A stretch of 64,000 bases of DNA from a virus. Numbering within the stretch: the first letter of the stretch is position 1; each line of letters begins with the position of its first letter. Location: positions 124,001 to 188,000 of the IMG/VR virus record IMGVR_UViG_3300023174_000040; one strand, given 5' to 3'. This document shows positions 43,352 to 50,438 of the stretch, piece after piece. The notes below the pieces were generated by a model that worked only from the letters and a program-made list of their open reading frames with translations, was not told the origin of the DNA and ran no database searches. The position numbers and the translations under genes were made by a program.

Positions 43352-43741
43352 TCATGCTCCTAACTTAGTATATTTATTATTTTTCAAACGATAGCCTGGA
43401 ACACCACATAAACTAAACATTAATATTTCTTCACCATTCTTTGTTGAAAAGTCATGGTATAAGTTGTTTACTTCTTCAAGAGTAGCTTTAGTTACTATTT
43501 TTTTAAGTTCATCTTCACCAGATTCAATTAAGCCTTTTCTCATGTCTTTTGCTATTATATTGCCGCTCACTGTGCTTAGGAGAAGTTTTTCACCATTTGA
43601 TAAATTGTTCTGTGTGACCACTAATACATTGTTATCAACTGAATGGACTTTAATGTCTTTTGGTCCTCTGCCTAAGAACACAATGTAGAACATTGAAAAA
43701 TCCTTACACATCAGTTCTTCTGCTTCACCTTGAGTTTTCAT
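43352..43741 (-). CDS. DUF2294 domain protein
   Basis: 129 residues. FLGRGPKDIKVHSVDNNVLVVTQ, LSNGEKLLL, IAKDMRKGLIES and VNNLYHDFSTKNGEEILMFSL fit DUF2294, a family of bacterial chromosomes. SD AAAGGAAC. Unusual for a phage; probably acquired. The following 43742-44028 holds no gene I can support. Confidence 0.75.
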   Translation of the reverse strand: MKTQGEAEELMCKDFSMFYIVFLGRGPKDIKVHSVDNNVLVVTQNNLSNGEKLLLSTVSGNIIAKDMRKGLIESGEDELKKIVTKATLEEVNNLYHDFSTKNGEEILMFSLCGVPGYRLKNNKYTKLGA

Positions 43742-44028
43742 TCTTTAGTTCCTTTTCTCACTTCCTTGTGAAACCATCTTCCGCAAATACACTCTATACT
43801 GTAGAACCCCCCTGTCAAGGTACCACATTTGAGTTATTTTATTTTTTTTGTATTAAAAATATAATTTACAAATGTGTCATACCTGCAACTTTGCCGGACA
43901 TGATGATGACTATAGTGTTCACACATTTTTGAACCTAAGATTTCTTCAGGTGCTCCTATATAAGGGTGTGACATACTATATAACATTTCTAGATATTATC
44001 GATCTACCAGACGAAAGTGAGGAATGGT

Positions 44029-44319
44029 ATGAAAACATATAAAGAATGGAAAATTAGTGAAGATGTGATGAGCAGATCAGGATTCCTTAGTCATAACAAA
44101 ATACCTCATGGTGAATATCATCCAAAGAACTTTGACAGATACAAGTTCAAGACAGATGAGAAAAAAGTTCAAGACTATCTTTCAAAAATGAAGAATTCAA
44201 TTCTGAATGATGTTTTAATAGGAAGTGAAGCATTGAGCGGATTTTATAATAATGATCAAATTGTGAAACTATTAGACAATTATTTGACAGAACTAGCTAA
44301 TCTTGGAGTCAAGTTTTGA
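44029..44319 (+). CDS. hypothetical protein, 96 aa
   Basis: ATG 44029 with GAGGA upstream. MKTYKEWKISEDVMSR has the Kx(F/Y)KxW N-terminal pattern seen in two other proteins here. Function unknown. Confidence 0.6.
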   Translation: MKTYKEWKISEDVMSRSGFLSHNKIPHGEYHPKNFDRYKFKTDEKKVQDYLSKMKNSILNDVLIGSEALSGFYNNDQIVKLLDNYLTELANLGVKF

Positions 44320-44329
44320 AAGTTTCTCT

Positions 44330-44347
44330 GTTTCTTTTTGGTACGGT
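44330..44347 (+). promoter_or_regulatory. GGTACGGT motif, long form
   Basis: GTTTCTTTTT + GGTACGGT. Predicted start G44345; the next ATG is only 11 bases away, without SD. Confidence 0.7.
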
Positions 44348-44355
44348 CTCTGCTT

Positions 44356-44646
44356 ATGGAAACTAGTAAAAACAGTATGCTTGCCAGTTTCGACCAGAAA
44401 CTCGCTGAATACAAGACTCTCCTAGAGAGTCACGACTGGTATTACAGTTGGAGCGACGATAATAGGGTCTGGAGTAGTGGTGAACAGAACCTCAAGCGTC
44501 TGAAAGAAATTGCAGAGTTTGGTGGTTTGGCTTACCAGATCCTGTTTAACGAGGAATACCAGAAGCATTTTAATGAGGGGTGTTTTAAGACTAGTTTTTC
44601 ACACACTGGTAATCCCTCTTGTGGATCTCCTCCTTTTAAAGTCTAG
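44356..44646 (+). CDS. hypothetical protein, 96 aa
   Basis: METSKNSMLASFDQKLAEYKTLLESHDWYYSWSDDNRVW..., conserved-looking. ATG 8 bases after the motif core and no SD: a candidate nearly leaderless mRNA. Confidence 0.65.
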   Translation: METSKNSMLASFDQKLAEYKTLLESHDWYYSWSDDNRVWSSGEQNLKRLKEIAEFGGLAYQILFNEEYQKHFNEGCFKTSFSHTGNPSCGSPPFKV

Positions 44647-44647
44647 A

Positions 44648-44665
44648 GTTTCCCTCTGGTACGGT
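44648..44665 (+). promoter_or_regulatory. GGTACGGT motif, long form
   Basis: GTTTCCCTCT + GGTACGGT. Predicted start G44663, 11 bases before the ATG. Confidence 0.7.
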
Positions 44666-44673
44666 TTTTGACT

Positions 44674-44889
44674 ATGCAAAACATTAGTATCTCCTGCCGA
44701 CTCTGCGGTGCAAAAAAAGATATTAGTGTTGATCCCTCCACATATGTGAAGTGGAGTACGGGACAAGGTTTGGTTCAAGACTTGTTTTCCAATCTTAGTG
44801 CAGATGATCGGGAATTGATGATTAGTCAGACTTGTGGAACCTGTTTCGACAACTTGTTTCCACCAGAGAATGATTATGATGAAGATTAA
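44674..44889 (+). CDS. conserved phage zinc-finger protein
   Basis: 71 residues. ISCRLCGAKKDI...NLSADDRELMISQTCGTCFDNLFPP: two CxxC pairs, a pattern I recall from many phage proteins. No SD; ATG 8 bases after the core. Confidence 0.75.
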   Translation: MQNISISCRLCGAKKDISVDPSTYVKWSTGQGLVQDLFSNLSADDRELMISQTCGTCFDNLFPPENDYDED

Positions 44890-45361
44890 TCCTCATCCTG
44901 ACTGGATTGAAACTGGCCTAAAAACCCGTCCAGATTGTTATCATTATATACGCAAAGTGAGTCTAGTCACCTCTACTGAAGGCAAGGGTTATTGGAGCAG
45001 AGTGGCTAAAGATGTGAAGATAATCAAACTAGATTTGAATACCTACGAAGGACACGATGATCGGTTTGAATTAAGGGCGTATTTTTCCAAGAAAACTTGG
45101 AATGTTGAAAAGCATGGCTTAATTTATACTGACAAACTTTGGCTCACTACCTTTAAGAAAAGTCTAGTTGATTCTGGTTTCAGTAAAAAGGGACTCAATG
45201 CAGTAGACTATAGTGAACAGGGTATGCAGGGCGATGATTATGTGAGTATGGATGTATCGTCGCCCGGTGTTCACGATCAAGTTGATAGTTTCATTAAAGA
45301 TTACGAAAAAGTTCTTTATAGTGTCAAAGACAGGTTTTTAGGTAGTTTAAGAAAGAAGTAA
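44876..45361 (+). CDS. hypothetical protein, 161 aa
   Basis: ATG 44876 or 44879 overlaps the previous gene. MKINPHPDWIETGLKTRPDCYHYIRKVSLV..., mixed fold. Function unknown. Confidence 0.6.
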   Translation: MMKINPHPDWIETGLKTRPDCYHYIRKVSLVTSTEGKGYWSRVAKDVKIIKLDLNTYEGHDDRFELRAYFSKKTWNVEKHGLIYTDKLWLTTFKKSLVDSGFSKKGLNAVDYSEQGMQGDDYVSMDVSSPGVHDQVDSFIKDYEKVLYSVKDRFLGSLRKK

Positions 45362-45379
45362 GTTTCCTTTTGGTACGGT
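45362..45379 (+). promoter_or_regulatory. GGTACGGT motif, long form
   Basis: GTTTCCTTTT + GGTACGGT; leader hairpin GTTG/CAAC. It starts directly after the stop at 45361 and drives HTH paralogue 2. Confidence 0.7.
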
Positions 45380-45445
45380 TGGTGGTTGTTCCCGATTCAA
45401 CGTGAGTCTGGAAGAAAGGGTTGTTTAAAGAGGGAGTTTAATACT

Positions 45446-45700
45446 ATGGGTCGTGCTAAGGGTCAGGCTGGTGTGTCGCTGGAGCGTTTCCTTACCTGTG
45501 TCATCGAGACGCAGCGGGCTGGTGGTAGCGTTGAGGATGTTGCGAACGAACTGGGCATTGTGGCCGGTTCGGTTTCGGTGCGTCTTTCGCAGTTGCGGAA
45601 GAAGCATGGTCTGAACATCCCTCGCTTTGAGGGTGGTGGTCGGACTAGCAACACCGCTGAACGGGCAGCGATGATCCTCGCCTCGCTTGGGGTTGAGTGA
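45446..45700 (+). CDS. HTH protein, paralogue 2
   Basis: 84 residues. MGRAKGQAGVSLERFLTCVIETQRAGGSVEDVANELGIVAGSVSVRLSQLRKKHG: helix-turn-helix with GSVSVR as recognition helix region, and a conserved tail FEGGGRTSNTAERAAMILASLGV. Close to paralogues 4 and 5. Confidence 0.8.
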   Translation: MGRAKGQAGVSLERFLTCVIETQRAGGSVEDVANELGIVAGSVSVRLSQLRKKHGLNIPRFEGGGRTSNTAERAAMILASLGVE

Positions 45701-45713
45701 TAGTTAAATCTTC

Positions 45714-45748
45714 TCCCCTCCCCCTTTAATGTGGGGGAGGGGAGGGGT
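45714..45748 (+). terminator. GC-rich terminator, copy A
   Basis: CTCCCCTCCCCC against GGGGGAGGGGAG. Part of a duplicated block with 46336. Confidence 0.75.
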
Positions 45749-45767
45749 TGACGAAAAGTTTGTTTCT

Positions 45768-45775
45768 GGTACGGT
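45768..45775 (+). promoter_or_regulatory. GGTACGGT motif
   Basis: Preceded by TTGTTTCT. The leader contains TGCGGCTTTAG, the first bases of tRNA-Lys, as a duplicated fragment. Confidence 0.65.
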
Positions 45776-45858
45776 AGTGTTTTGTTGCGGCTTTAGTTAA
45801 AAAGCAATAGTATGTTGCTATGGTTGAAACTTTGTGGAAAAACTTTAAGGAATAACTA

Positions 45859-46305
45859 ATGACTGCTACTTTTACAAAAGACGTTACATTCGATGTTGAA
45901 ATCGAATATAATATCAAGGCAACTAGCGATGTTGTAATTAAGGATACAGGTGATGTTGTAAAATTCGATAAAAATAATGTTCAGAAACGTAAGATTACAC
46001 TTAGCGGCGAAACACTGGATGATATGCAACAGGACTTTTCTTACGCTGTTGGTTATAATCTCTCTATAGAACAAATGCTAGAAGTTATTTTTAGCGATGT
46101 TGATATGATGAATGATGTTCTTATGTTTGGAGGAAGCACAGATAGCGGAGCAAAAGATAATTTTAGCAATGCTTTTGGCAAGTTTGTTCTCAAGGATGAT
46201 CGCCATTGGCCCAAGGGTGGTGATCCTAATGAATATACGAAGAAGTATTTTGATGACTTGAATGAAACAGCAGTTGAATTGGGTTACGTTAAAATTCCAA
46301 GTTGA
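45859..46305 (+). CDS. hypothetical protein, 148 aa
   Basis: Beta-rich N-terminal half (TFDVEIEYNIKATSDVVIKD), helical end. Single-gene unit. Function unknown. Confidence 0.65.
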   Translation: MTATFTKDVTFDVEIEYNIKATSDVVIKDTGDVVKFDKNNVQKRKITLSGETLDDMQQDFSYAVGYNLSIEQMLEVIFSDVDMMNDVLMFGGSTDSGAKDNFSNAFGKFVLKDDRHWPKGGDPNEYTKKYFDDLNETAVELGYVKIPS

Positions 46306-46335
46306 CTTCTTAGCGGTTGAGTGAAGAATTAAATC

Positions 46336-46368
46336 TTCCCCTCCCCTTTATATGGGGGAGGGGAGGGT
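46336..46368 (+). terminator. GC-rich terminator, copy B
   Basis: CCCCTCCCC against GGGGGAGGGG, duplicate of the 45714 terminator. Confidence 0.75.
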
Positions 46369-46386
46369 GACGAAAAGTCTGTTTCT

Positions 46387-46394
46387 GGTACGGT
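46387..46394 (+). promoter_or_regulatory. GGTACGGT motif
   Basis: Upstream of tRNA-Lys; predicted start G46392, 15 bases before the mature tRNA. Confidence 0.65.
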
Positions 46395-46406
46395 AGTGTT
46401 TAGCCT

Positions 46407-46479
46407 GCGGCTTTAGCTCAATTGGCAGAGCAAGGGGCTTTTAACCTCTAGGTTCCGGGTTCGATTCCCGGAGGCCGCA
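46407..46479 (+). tRNA. tRNA-Lys (UUU)
   Basis: 73 bases. Acceptor GCGGCTT/AGGCCGC, D-arm GCTC/GAGC, anticodon loop CTTTTAA (TTT at 46440-46442), T-arm CCGGGTTCGATTCCCGG. Confidence 0.95.
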
Positions 46480-46487
46480 CTCTTTCT

Positions 46488-46494
46488 GTACGGT
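46488..46494 (+). promoter_or_regulatory. GTACGGT motif variant
   Basis: CTTTCTGTACGGT lacks one G of the core. It lies between the tRNA-Lys and the 46503 gene. Confidence 0.5.
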
Positions 46495-46502
46495 GAGTGA
46501 GC

Positions 46503-46856
46503 ATGGAAACAATCCAAAAAGAAAAACTCCTCACCAGTTTTGTTGAAGTTAAGAAAATTTATCTTCATGCTCGTCGATGGTTTCAACGCTCTTATGGTAA
46601 TACCTACCATACCGTTGAAATTTGGGTAAATGACCGATTGGTTCATAAGATTCCTTTCACGATTCTAGATCGTAAATCTGCTGGGTATGACCATCAATGG
46701 TCATGCGATGCCTGTAAGTGGCTGGTTGATAATGGTTATGGACGTTTTAATGGAGTCTATCCAATCAGCAGTTTATTTCTTTTTATATATTGCCGAGAAA
46801 TTGGAATAGAGTATAATCATACTGTTGAAGATGTTAAAAGAAAGAGGGATCTTTAA
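46503..46856 (+). CDS. conserved phage protein (HARRWFQRSYGNTYH)
   Basis: 117 residues. YLHARRWFQRSYGNTYHTVEIWV followed by a helical end. I recall the Arg-Trp-Phe...SYGNTYH motif in many phage proteins of unknown function. Confidence 0.75.
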   Translation: METIQKEKLLTSFVEVKKIYLHARRWFQRSYGNTYHTVEIWVNDRLVHKIPFTILDRKSAGYDHQWSCDACKWLVDNGYGRFNGVYPISSLFLFIYCREIGIEYNHTVEDVKRKRDL

Positions 46857-47080
46857 TGAGTGATCAACATTCTAATTGGTGGCACAAATTTATTAGTGGT
46901 ATGCCTCCACTTAACAAGATTAGCAAGGACTTTGAAACTTCGTCTCAAACATTTAGTGAAAAAGTCGCAGATTTACGATCTAGAATCAAAAAGTTCAAAG
47001 AACAAGTTGAATCAGAGACTAAGGCTTTTTATAAGAAGAAGAAAAAAATTCTTCGTCGTGACCCTGCCCGCCCCTGGTGA
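46856..47080 (+). CDS. basic coiled-coil protein, 74 aa
   Basis: TAATG overlap. Helical, ending in KKKKKILRRDPARPW. Possible nucleic-acid binding. Confidence 0.6.
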   Translation: MSDQHSNWWHKFISGMPPLNKISKDFETSSQTFSEKVADLRSRIKKFKEQVESETKAFYKKKKKILRRDPARPW

Positions 47081-47095
47081 AAAGGAAATTTAATT

Positions 47096-47449
47096 ATGAC
47101 TACCTTGACTAAAATTATAATGCCAAACGTGGAAGTTCTTCGTAAGACTGGTTATAAGGTTCGTGTTTATCACGGGCGAACTTATCTCCGTTGTGAAACT
47201 AATGAAAGGCTTAATACTCCAGAGATCGTTTGTGAGTATATGAGCAAGCGTGAATATGAACACTTCAATAATGAAGTTCGCCGGGTGAACTGGGAACTCA
47301 GTTGCAAGGGCGGCTTTACTATTGTGGAGATTACTACTCCTGATGGTCGTGATCTGAGGGGTAAGTTTAATGTTCCAGCAGGCGGAATGTTTAATCGTAA
47401 ACTGGGCGTGAAGATTGCTACTAATCGGGCTCTTAAGAGTGGGGCATAA
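47096..47449 (+). CDS. hypothetical protein, 117 aa
   Basis: YKVRVYHGRTYLRCETNERL and VEITTPDGRDLRGKFN; basic, mixed fold. Third gene of a short operon with 46503. Confidence 0.65.
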   Translation: MTTLTKIIMPNVEVLRKTGYKVRVYHGRTYLRCETNERLNTPEIVCEYMSKREYEHFNNEVRRVNWELSCKGGFTIVEITTPDGRDLRGKFNVPAGGMFNRKLGVKIATNRALKSGA

Positions 47450-47450
47450 A

Positions 47451-47603
47451 ATGAAGATTTTTGTAGTATTTGATTTTCCGGAAATTAAAGATGCTAATAG
47501 CGAGGAAGCCACTTTTGAGATTGATAGTCTGAGTGAGGATGTCAATGGTCTTGGTTATAATTGGTATATTGATGAAGTTATAGGAGAAGAGGATAAAGGT
47601 TGA
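47451..47603 (+). CDS. acidic protein, 50 aa
   Basis: MKIFVVFDFPEIKDANSEEATFEI..., two bases after the previous stop. Acidic alpha/beta. Confidence 0.6.
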   Translation: MKIFVVFDFPEIKDANSEEATFEIDSLSEDVNGLGYNWYIDEVIGEEDKG

Positions 47604-47637
47604 CCAATATCCTCTATTAGATTATAATAGAGGTATT

Positions 47638-47787
47638 ATGGAAAAATATAATTGGATTGTTTGGAAGAACAACCGAATAGCAGGGTATGTATCTGCTTAT
47701 AGCGAATGGGACGCAATTAGATTTGCCAGAATGAAGTTTGGTTGTGAAACCTGGGTAGAAAGAACGGTAGAATCTGGTACGGTGTGA
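47638..47787 (+). CDS. conserved phage protein (GYVSAYSEWDA)
   Basis: 49 residues. YNWIVWKNNRIAGYVSAYSEWDAIRFA...WVERTV. I recall the GYV.A.SEWDA pattern from phages. Its last codons (ESGTV) lie in the next promoter motif. Confidence 0.65.
   Translation: MEKYNWIVWKNNRIAGYVSAYSEWDAIRFARMKFGCETWVERTVESGTV
47776..47783 (+). promoter_or_regulatory. GGTACGGT motif
   Basis: Core inside the end of the preceding gene. Leader hairpin GTGTGA/TCACAC starts within 2 bases of the predicted start G47781. Confidence 0.7.
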
Positions 47788-47810
47788 GGGCGTCACACGG
47801 AGAACTCTAG

Positions 47811-48041
47811 ATGCTAGACGATATTGACTTTAGTGATTTCATTCTTGGTGGTGAAACTGAAACCGCTCAGAAGAAGAATAAGAGAATCCCCCTTGAAGTT
47901 TTCCTCAAGAGTATTGTAGAAGCCGTCAAGAATGGCGGAAACAGTATTAGTGTTGCAAATGAATTGGGGATCTCTCCTCAAGCAGTAAGGCAGCGTTGTC
48001 ATAAACTCCGGGCTAAGGGAGCCCCTGTGCCACAATGGTGA
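47811..48041 (+). CDS. HTH protein, paralogue 3
   Basis: 76 residues. IPLEVFLKSIVEAVKNGGNSISVANELGISPQAVRQRCHKLRAKG: the family HTH without the TSNTAERA tail. Acidic N terminus. Confidence 0.75.
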   Translation: MLDDIDFSDFILGGETETAQKKNKRIPLEVFLKSIVEAVKNGGNSISVANELGISPQAVRQRCHKLRAKGAPVPQW

Positions 48042-48046
48042 ATCTT

Positions 48047-48265
48047 ATGGATAAGGAACAGGCCACACTATTTTGTAAGATCGCAGGTAAACTTTCTTAT
48101 TCAAAGAGTTTAACTCAAGATAATGTTCTCAAGAATAGTTTAGATGATATTCTCGAGATGATTAGTTTGTATTGTGATACCGCCCCTGATAATCTACTTC
48201 GTAATAATATCGACGTTGTTATGGAGCATAAGAATTGGCAGATACAAAAGGGTTTGGTACAATAA
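48047..48265 (+). CDS. hypothetical protein, 72 aa
   Basis: MDKEQATLFCKIAGKLSYS..., helical. ATG 48035 overlapping the HTH stop is an alternative start. A terminator follows at once. Confidence 0.6.
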   Translation: MDKEQATLFCKIAGKLSYSKSLTQDNVLKNSLDDILEMISLYCDTAPDNLLRNNIDVVMEHKNWQIQKGLVQ

Positions 48266-48297
48266 AAACCCCCAAGAGGTTTAAGTCTTGGGGGTTT
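48266..48297 (+). terminator. hairpin terminator
   Basis: AA + ACCCCCAAGA against TCTTGGGGGT + TT, short loop. Confidence 0.8.
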
Positions 48298-48318
48298 ACA
48301 CCAAAAGTTTTCAGATTT

Positions 48319-48326
48319 GGTACGGT
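48319..48326 (+). promoter_or_regulatory. GGTACGGT motif touching tRNA-Ser
   Basis: The core ends at 48326 and tRNA-Ser begins at 48327. A start at G48324 would leave a 3-base leader. Confidence 0.7.
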
Positions 48327-48413
48327 GGAATCTTGGCCGAGCGGATTATGGCAGCGGTTTACTAAACCGCCGAAGGTTAAAATCTTCCGGGGGTTCGAAT
48401 CCCTCAGATTCCG
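48327..48413 (+). tRNA. tRNA-Ser (ACU anticodon)
   Basis: 87 bases. Acceptor GGAATCT/AGATTCC, long variable arm (GAAGG...CTTCC), T-arm GGGGTTCGAATCCCT. The anticodon stem GCGGT/ACCGC encloses TTACTAA, giving ACT at 48361-48363, which reads AGT. A34 here is unusual; bacteria normally use GCU. U33 and A37 are normal. Confidence 0.88.
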
Positions 48414-48430
48414 TTTTATGGAATAATAAT

Positions 48431-48854
48431 ATGGATTGGAACGGTTTTCGGTACGGAATAAAAAAGATGCGTAAGATTGAACAAGAGATGATTGATAGCA
48501 TCTTGAACAAGAAGAATCATTCTTGTGGCAACACTAGGGTTGAAGTTGCCGATGATGTGATTCTTGTCTTTTTGTTTAATAACCTGATTGCTAAAATTAC
48601 CAACAAGACTGTAGGGATTAATAATCAGGGATACACTACATATGTTACCAAGAGCCGGCTTAATTGTATCCTTCGTAAATTTTGTGAAGGTAGAAATATT
48701 TACCAGAAAGATTTCAACTGAAGGTAGAAATATTTACCAGAAAGATTTCAACTGGTATATTAGTGGCGAGCCCATATTAAACAATAGTTCAGAATACCCC
48801 AGTAATGTTTGGAATTACTTTCCAAATGTGGTACTATTGAAAAGTTTTGAATGA
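48431..48854 (+). pseudogene. conserved phage gene broken by a 34-bp tandem duplication
   Basis: MDWNGFRYGIKKMRK...NTRVEVADDVILVFL...TTYVTKSRLNCILRKFCEGRNIYQKDFN then stop at 48721. Without the second copy of the 34-base unit (48687-48720 = 48721-48754) the frame continues NWYISGEPILNN to 48854. The duplication truncates the protein by about 36 residues. Confidence 0.75.
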
Positions 48855-49084
48855 AACAATACGTCATAATTGATACAAAGAAAAAATTTGTTGATGGTGA
48901 ATATCCGTCAGGTGGTTTTGAAATATATTTATTGAGTGATGGTAAAGAGTTATATATCGACTCTAGTCCCGATTGGGATAGTGTATCAAATTTTGTGAAG
49001 ATGGCCAGTAAAAATTCTACCATTCAGGTTGAATACAGGTCTCTGCTAAATAATAGTAATGTTTTACGTTCACATTTACTATGA
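48851..49084 (+). CDS. hypothetical protein, 77 aa
   Basis: ATGA overlap with the end of the broken gene, showing the original coupling. Beta-rich first half. Confidence 0.55.
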   Translation: MKQYVIIDTKKKFVDGEYPSGGFEIYLLSDGKELYIDSSPDWDSVSNFVKMASKNSTIQVEYRSLLNNSNVLRSHLL

Positions 49085-49208
49085 ACAAGGGCAAATCAAA
49101 TACGGCCCATATGAGAATCCAGAAACATTACATAATTTTTTGGATAATCTTCCTTATGATGAAAATTTAATTGTCATGGAAACAGTTAAGGAAGAAACGG
49201 CCCGATAG
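49059..49208 (+). CDS. hypothetical protein, 49 aa
   Basis: MFYVHIYYEQGQIKYGPYENPETLHNF..., overlaps the previous gene by 26 bases. Acidic. No SD visible. Confidence 0.5.
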   Translation: MFYVHIYYEQGQIKYGPYENPETLHNFLDNLPYDENLIVMETVKEETAR

Positions 49209-49213
49209 TTTTT

Positions 49214-49221
49214 GGTACGGT
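49214..49221 (+). promoter_or_regulatory. GGTACGGT motif
   Basis: Five bases after the stop at 49208; drives 49248. No clear leader hairpin. Confidence 0.6.
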
Positions 49222-49247
49222 AGAGTAGTAACGAAAGGATAGAAAAA

Positions 49248-49604
49248 ATGGAACATTATCGTTATTATTGCACTGTTAAACTCAACAACATTGAGGACAG
49301 GCTCAATATTTATAACTGCGATCCCGGTGATGCCACTATGTGGTACGGCGGAATCTGTGAAGTTATGGAAATCTTTGGAGGTACGGTTAGTAACCTTATG
49401 GGTGAACCTGTAACTCAGGATCAAATCCTAGAGGAATTTAGGAAGGAAGAAAGTGACGCTAAACTTAGTTTCTGCCTAGCGACTGGCATGACCCGCCGTG
49501 ATGCTAGTTCTGTGACGGTTAGTTTCAAACCTTCTGTGAATGTTTCTTCTGAGAACCCTGTAGACGAAAATAACAACAATAGTCCACTAAGGTTCCCAGA
49601 ATAA
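49248..49604 (+). CDS. hypothetical protein, 118 aa
   Basis: GAAAGGAT upstream. YRYYCTVKLNNIEDRLNIYNC..., mixed fold; the Asn/Ser-rich tail looks disordered. Contains GGTACGG twice by coding chance. Confidence 0.65.
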   Translation: MEHYRYYCTVKLNNIEDRLNIYNCDPGDATMWYGGICEVMEIFGGTVSNLMGEPVTQDQILEEFRKEESDAKLSFCLATGMTRRDASSVTVSFKPSVNVSSENPVDENNNNSPLRFPE

Positions 49605-49900
49605 TGAATGAACATATCAAGACTTTTTTAAGTGAAGGTTTCGACTTTATAATCGGTAATCATGTAAGCGGATTTAGAGTTGCAGTTAGAGATAGTGAAT
49701 ATGGTGAAGTAACTTTTAGTACAGGCAATGATGTTGAAACTTTAATGCTTGATTGCATTAAACAGTTTGACAATAGTGTGAAAGTTAAAGCGGCTGAGAA
49801 GGTTAAGAGACTGGCGAGAAGGAAGAAGGAAATACAGAAGGAACTTGAAGAAGTTTCAACTGAACTGGCAAATATAACTCTGAACTCATTCCAGAAATAA
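49604..49900 (+). CDS. hypothetical protein with C-terminal coiled coil
   Basis: 98 residues, TAATG overlap. Beta-rich N terminus, then RLARRKKEIQKELEEVSTELANI. Confidence 0.6.
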   Translation: MNEHIKTFLSEGFDFIIGNHVSGFRVAVRDSEYGEVTFSTGNDVETLMLDCIKQFDNSVKVKAAEKVKRLARRKKEIQKELEEVSTELANITLNSFQK

Positions 49901-49929
49901 AAAGAAATAAACAGAGAAACTTGTCTTTT

Positions 49930-49937
49930 GGTACGGT
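49930..49937 (+). promoter_or_regulatory. GGTACGGT motif
   Basis: Leader hairpin GTTGC...GCAAC containing GCC/GGC. Drives HTH paralogue 4. Confidence 0.7.
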
Positions 49938-50010
49938 TGATGGACGTTGCGACGGTGAGCCACTTCGGCAAACGGCAACAAAGGGTTGAATAACGCAGGA
50001 GATTACTACT

Positions 50011-50265
50011 ATGGGTCGTCAAGTTGGACAGAAGGGTGTCGCTCTGGAGAAGTTCCTGACCACGGTGGTCGAGACGCAGCGGGCCGGCGGTTCGGTGCAG
50101 GACGTTGCCGATGCTCTGGGCATCACGGCCGGTTCGGTGTCGGTGCGTCTCTCGCAGTTGCGGAAGAAGCACGGTGTGAACGTCCCCCGGTTCGAGGGGT
50201 CGGGCCGCACCAGCAACACCGCAGAGCGGGCGGCTGAGATTCTCGCCAGCCTTGGGGTTGGTTGA
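50011..50265 (+). CDS. HTH protein, paralogue 4 (GC-rich)
   Basis: 84 residues. VALEKFLTTVVETQRAGGSVQDVADALGITAGSVSVRLSQLRKKHG and the TSNTAERAAEILASLGV tail. Base composition is clearly more GC-rich than its neighbours, which suggests recent arrival or different selection. A terminator follows. Confidence 0.82.
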   Translation: MGRQVGQKGVALEKFLTTVVETQRAGGSVQDVADALGITAGSVSVRLSQLRKKHGVNVPRFEGSGRTSNTAERAAEILASLGVG

Positions 50266-50296
50266 AGTTAAAGGCTGATATAATAATCGGCCATAA

Positions 50297-50335
50297 GAAC
50301 CCCCTCCCGTAAAACGGAGGGGGTTTATTTTTTAT
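50297..50335 (+). terminator. hairpin terminator
   Basis: AACCCCCTCCG type stem: CCCCCTCCCG against CGGAGGGGG, then T residues. Confidence 0.85.
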
Positions 50336-50358
50336 TTGTTATAGACTATATTGTTTTT

Positions 50359-50365
50359 GGTACGG
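50359..50365 (+). promoter_or_regulatory. GGTACGG motif overlapping tRNA-Glu
   Basis: The last GG of the core is G1-G2 of tRNA-Glu (GGCCCTA from 50364). If RNA starts at this GG, the tRNA needs no 5' trimming. Confidence 0.75.
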
Positions 50366-50438
50366 CCCTATCGTATAGCCCGGTCTAGTACATCCCCCTT
50401 TCACGGGGAAAACATCGGTTCAAATCCGATTAGGGTCA
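50364..50438 (+). tRNA. tRNA-Glu (UUC)
   Basis: 75 bases. Acceptor GGCCCTA/TAGGGTC (one G-U), anticodon loop CTTTCAC with TTC at 50400-50402, T-arm ATCGGTTCAAATCCGAT. Its 3' end overlaps the stop of the opposing HNH gene. Confidence 0.93.

Noticed and set aside
48450-48457. GGTACGGA near the start of the 48431 gene
   Set aside because: It encodes RYG in a conserved frame and lacks the upstream T-rich part; probably chance.
49342-49387. GGTACGGC and GGTACGGT inside the 49248 gene
   Set aside because: Both lie mid-gene and encode WYGG and GGTV; no T-rich upstream sequence and no gene behind them.
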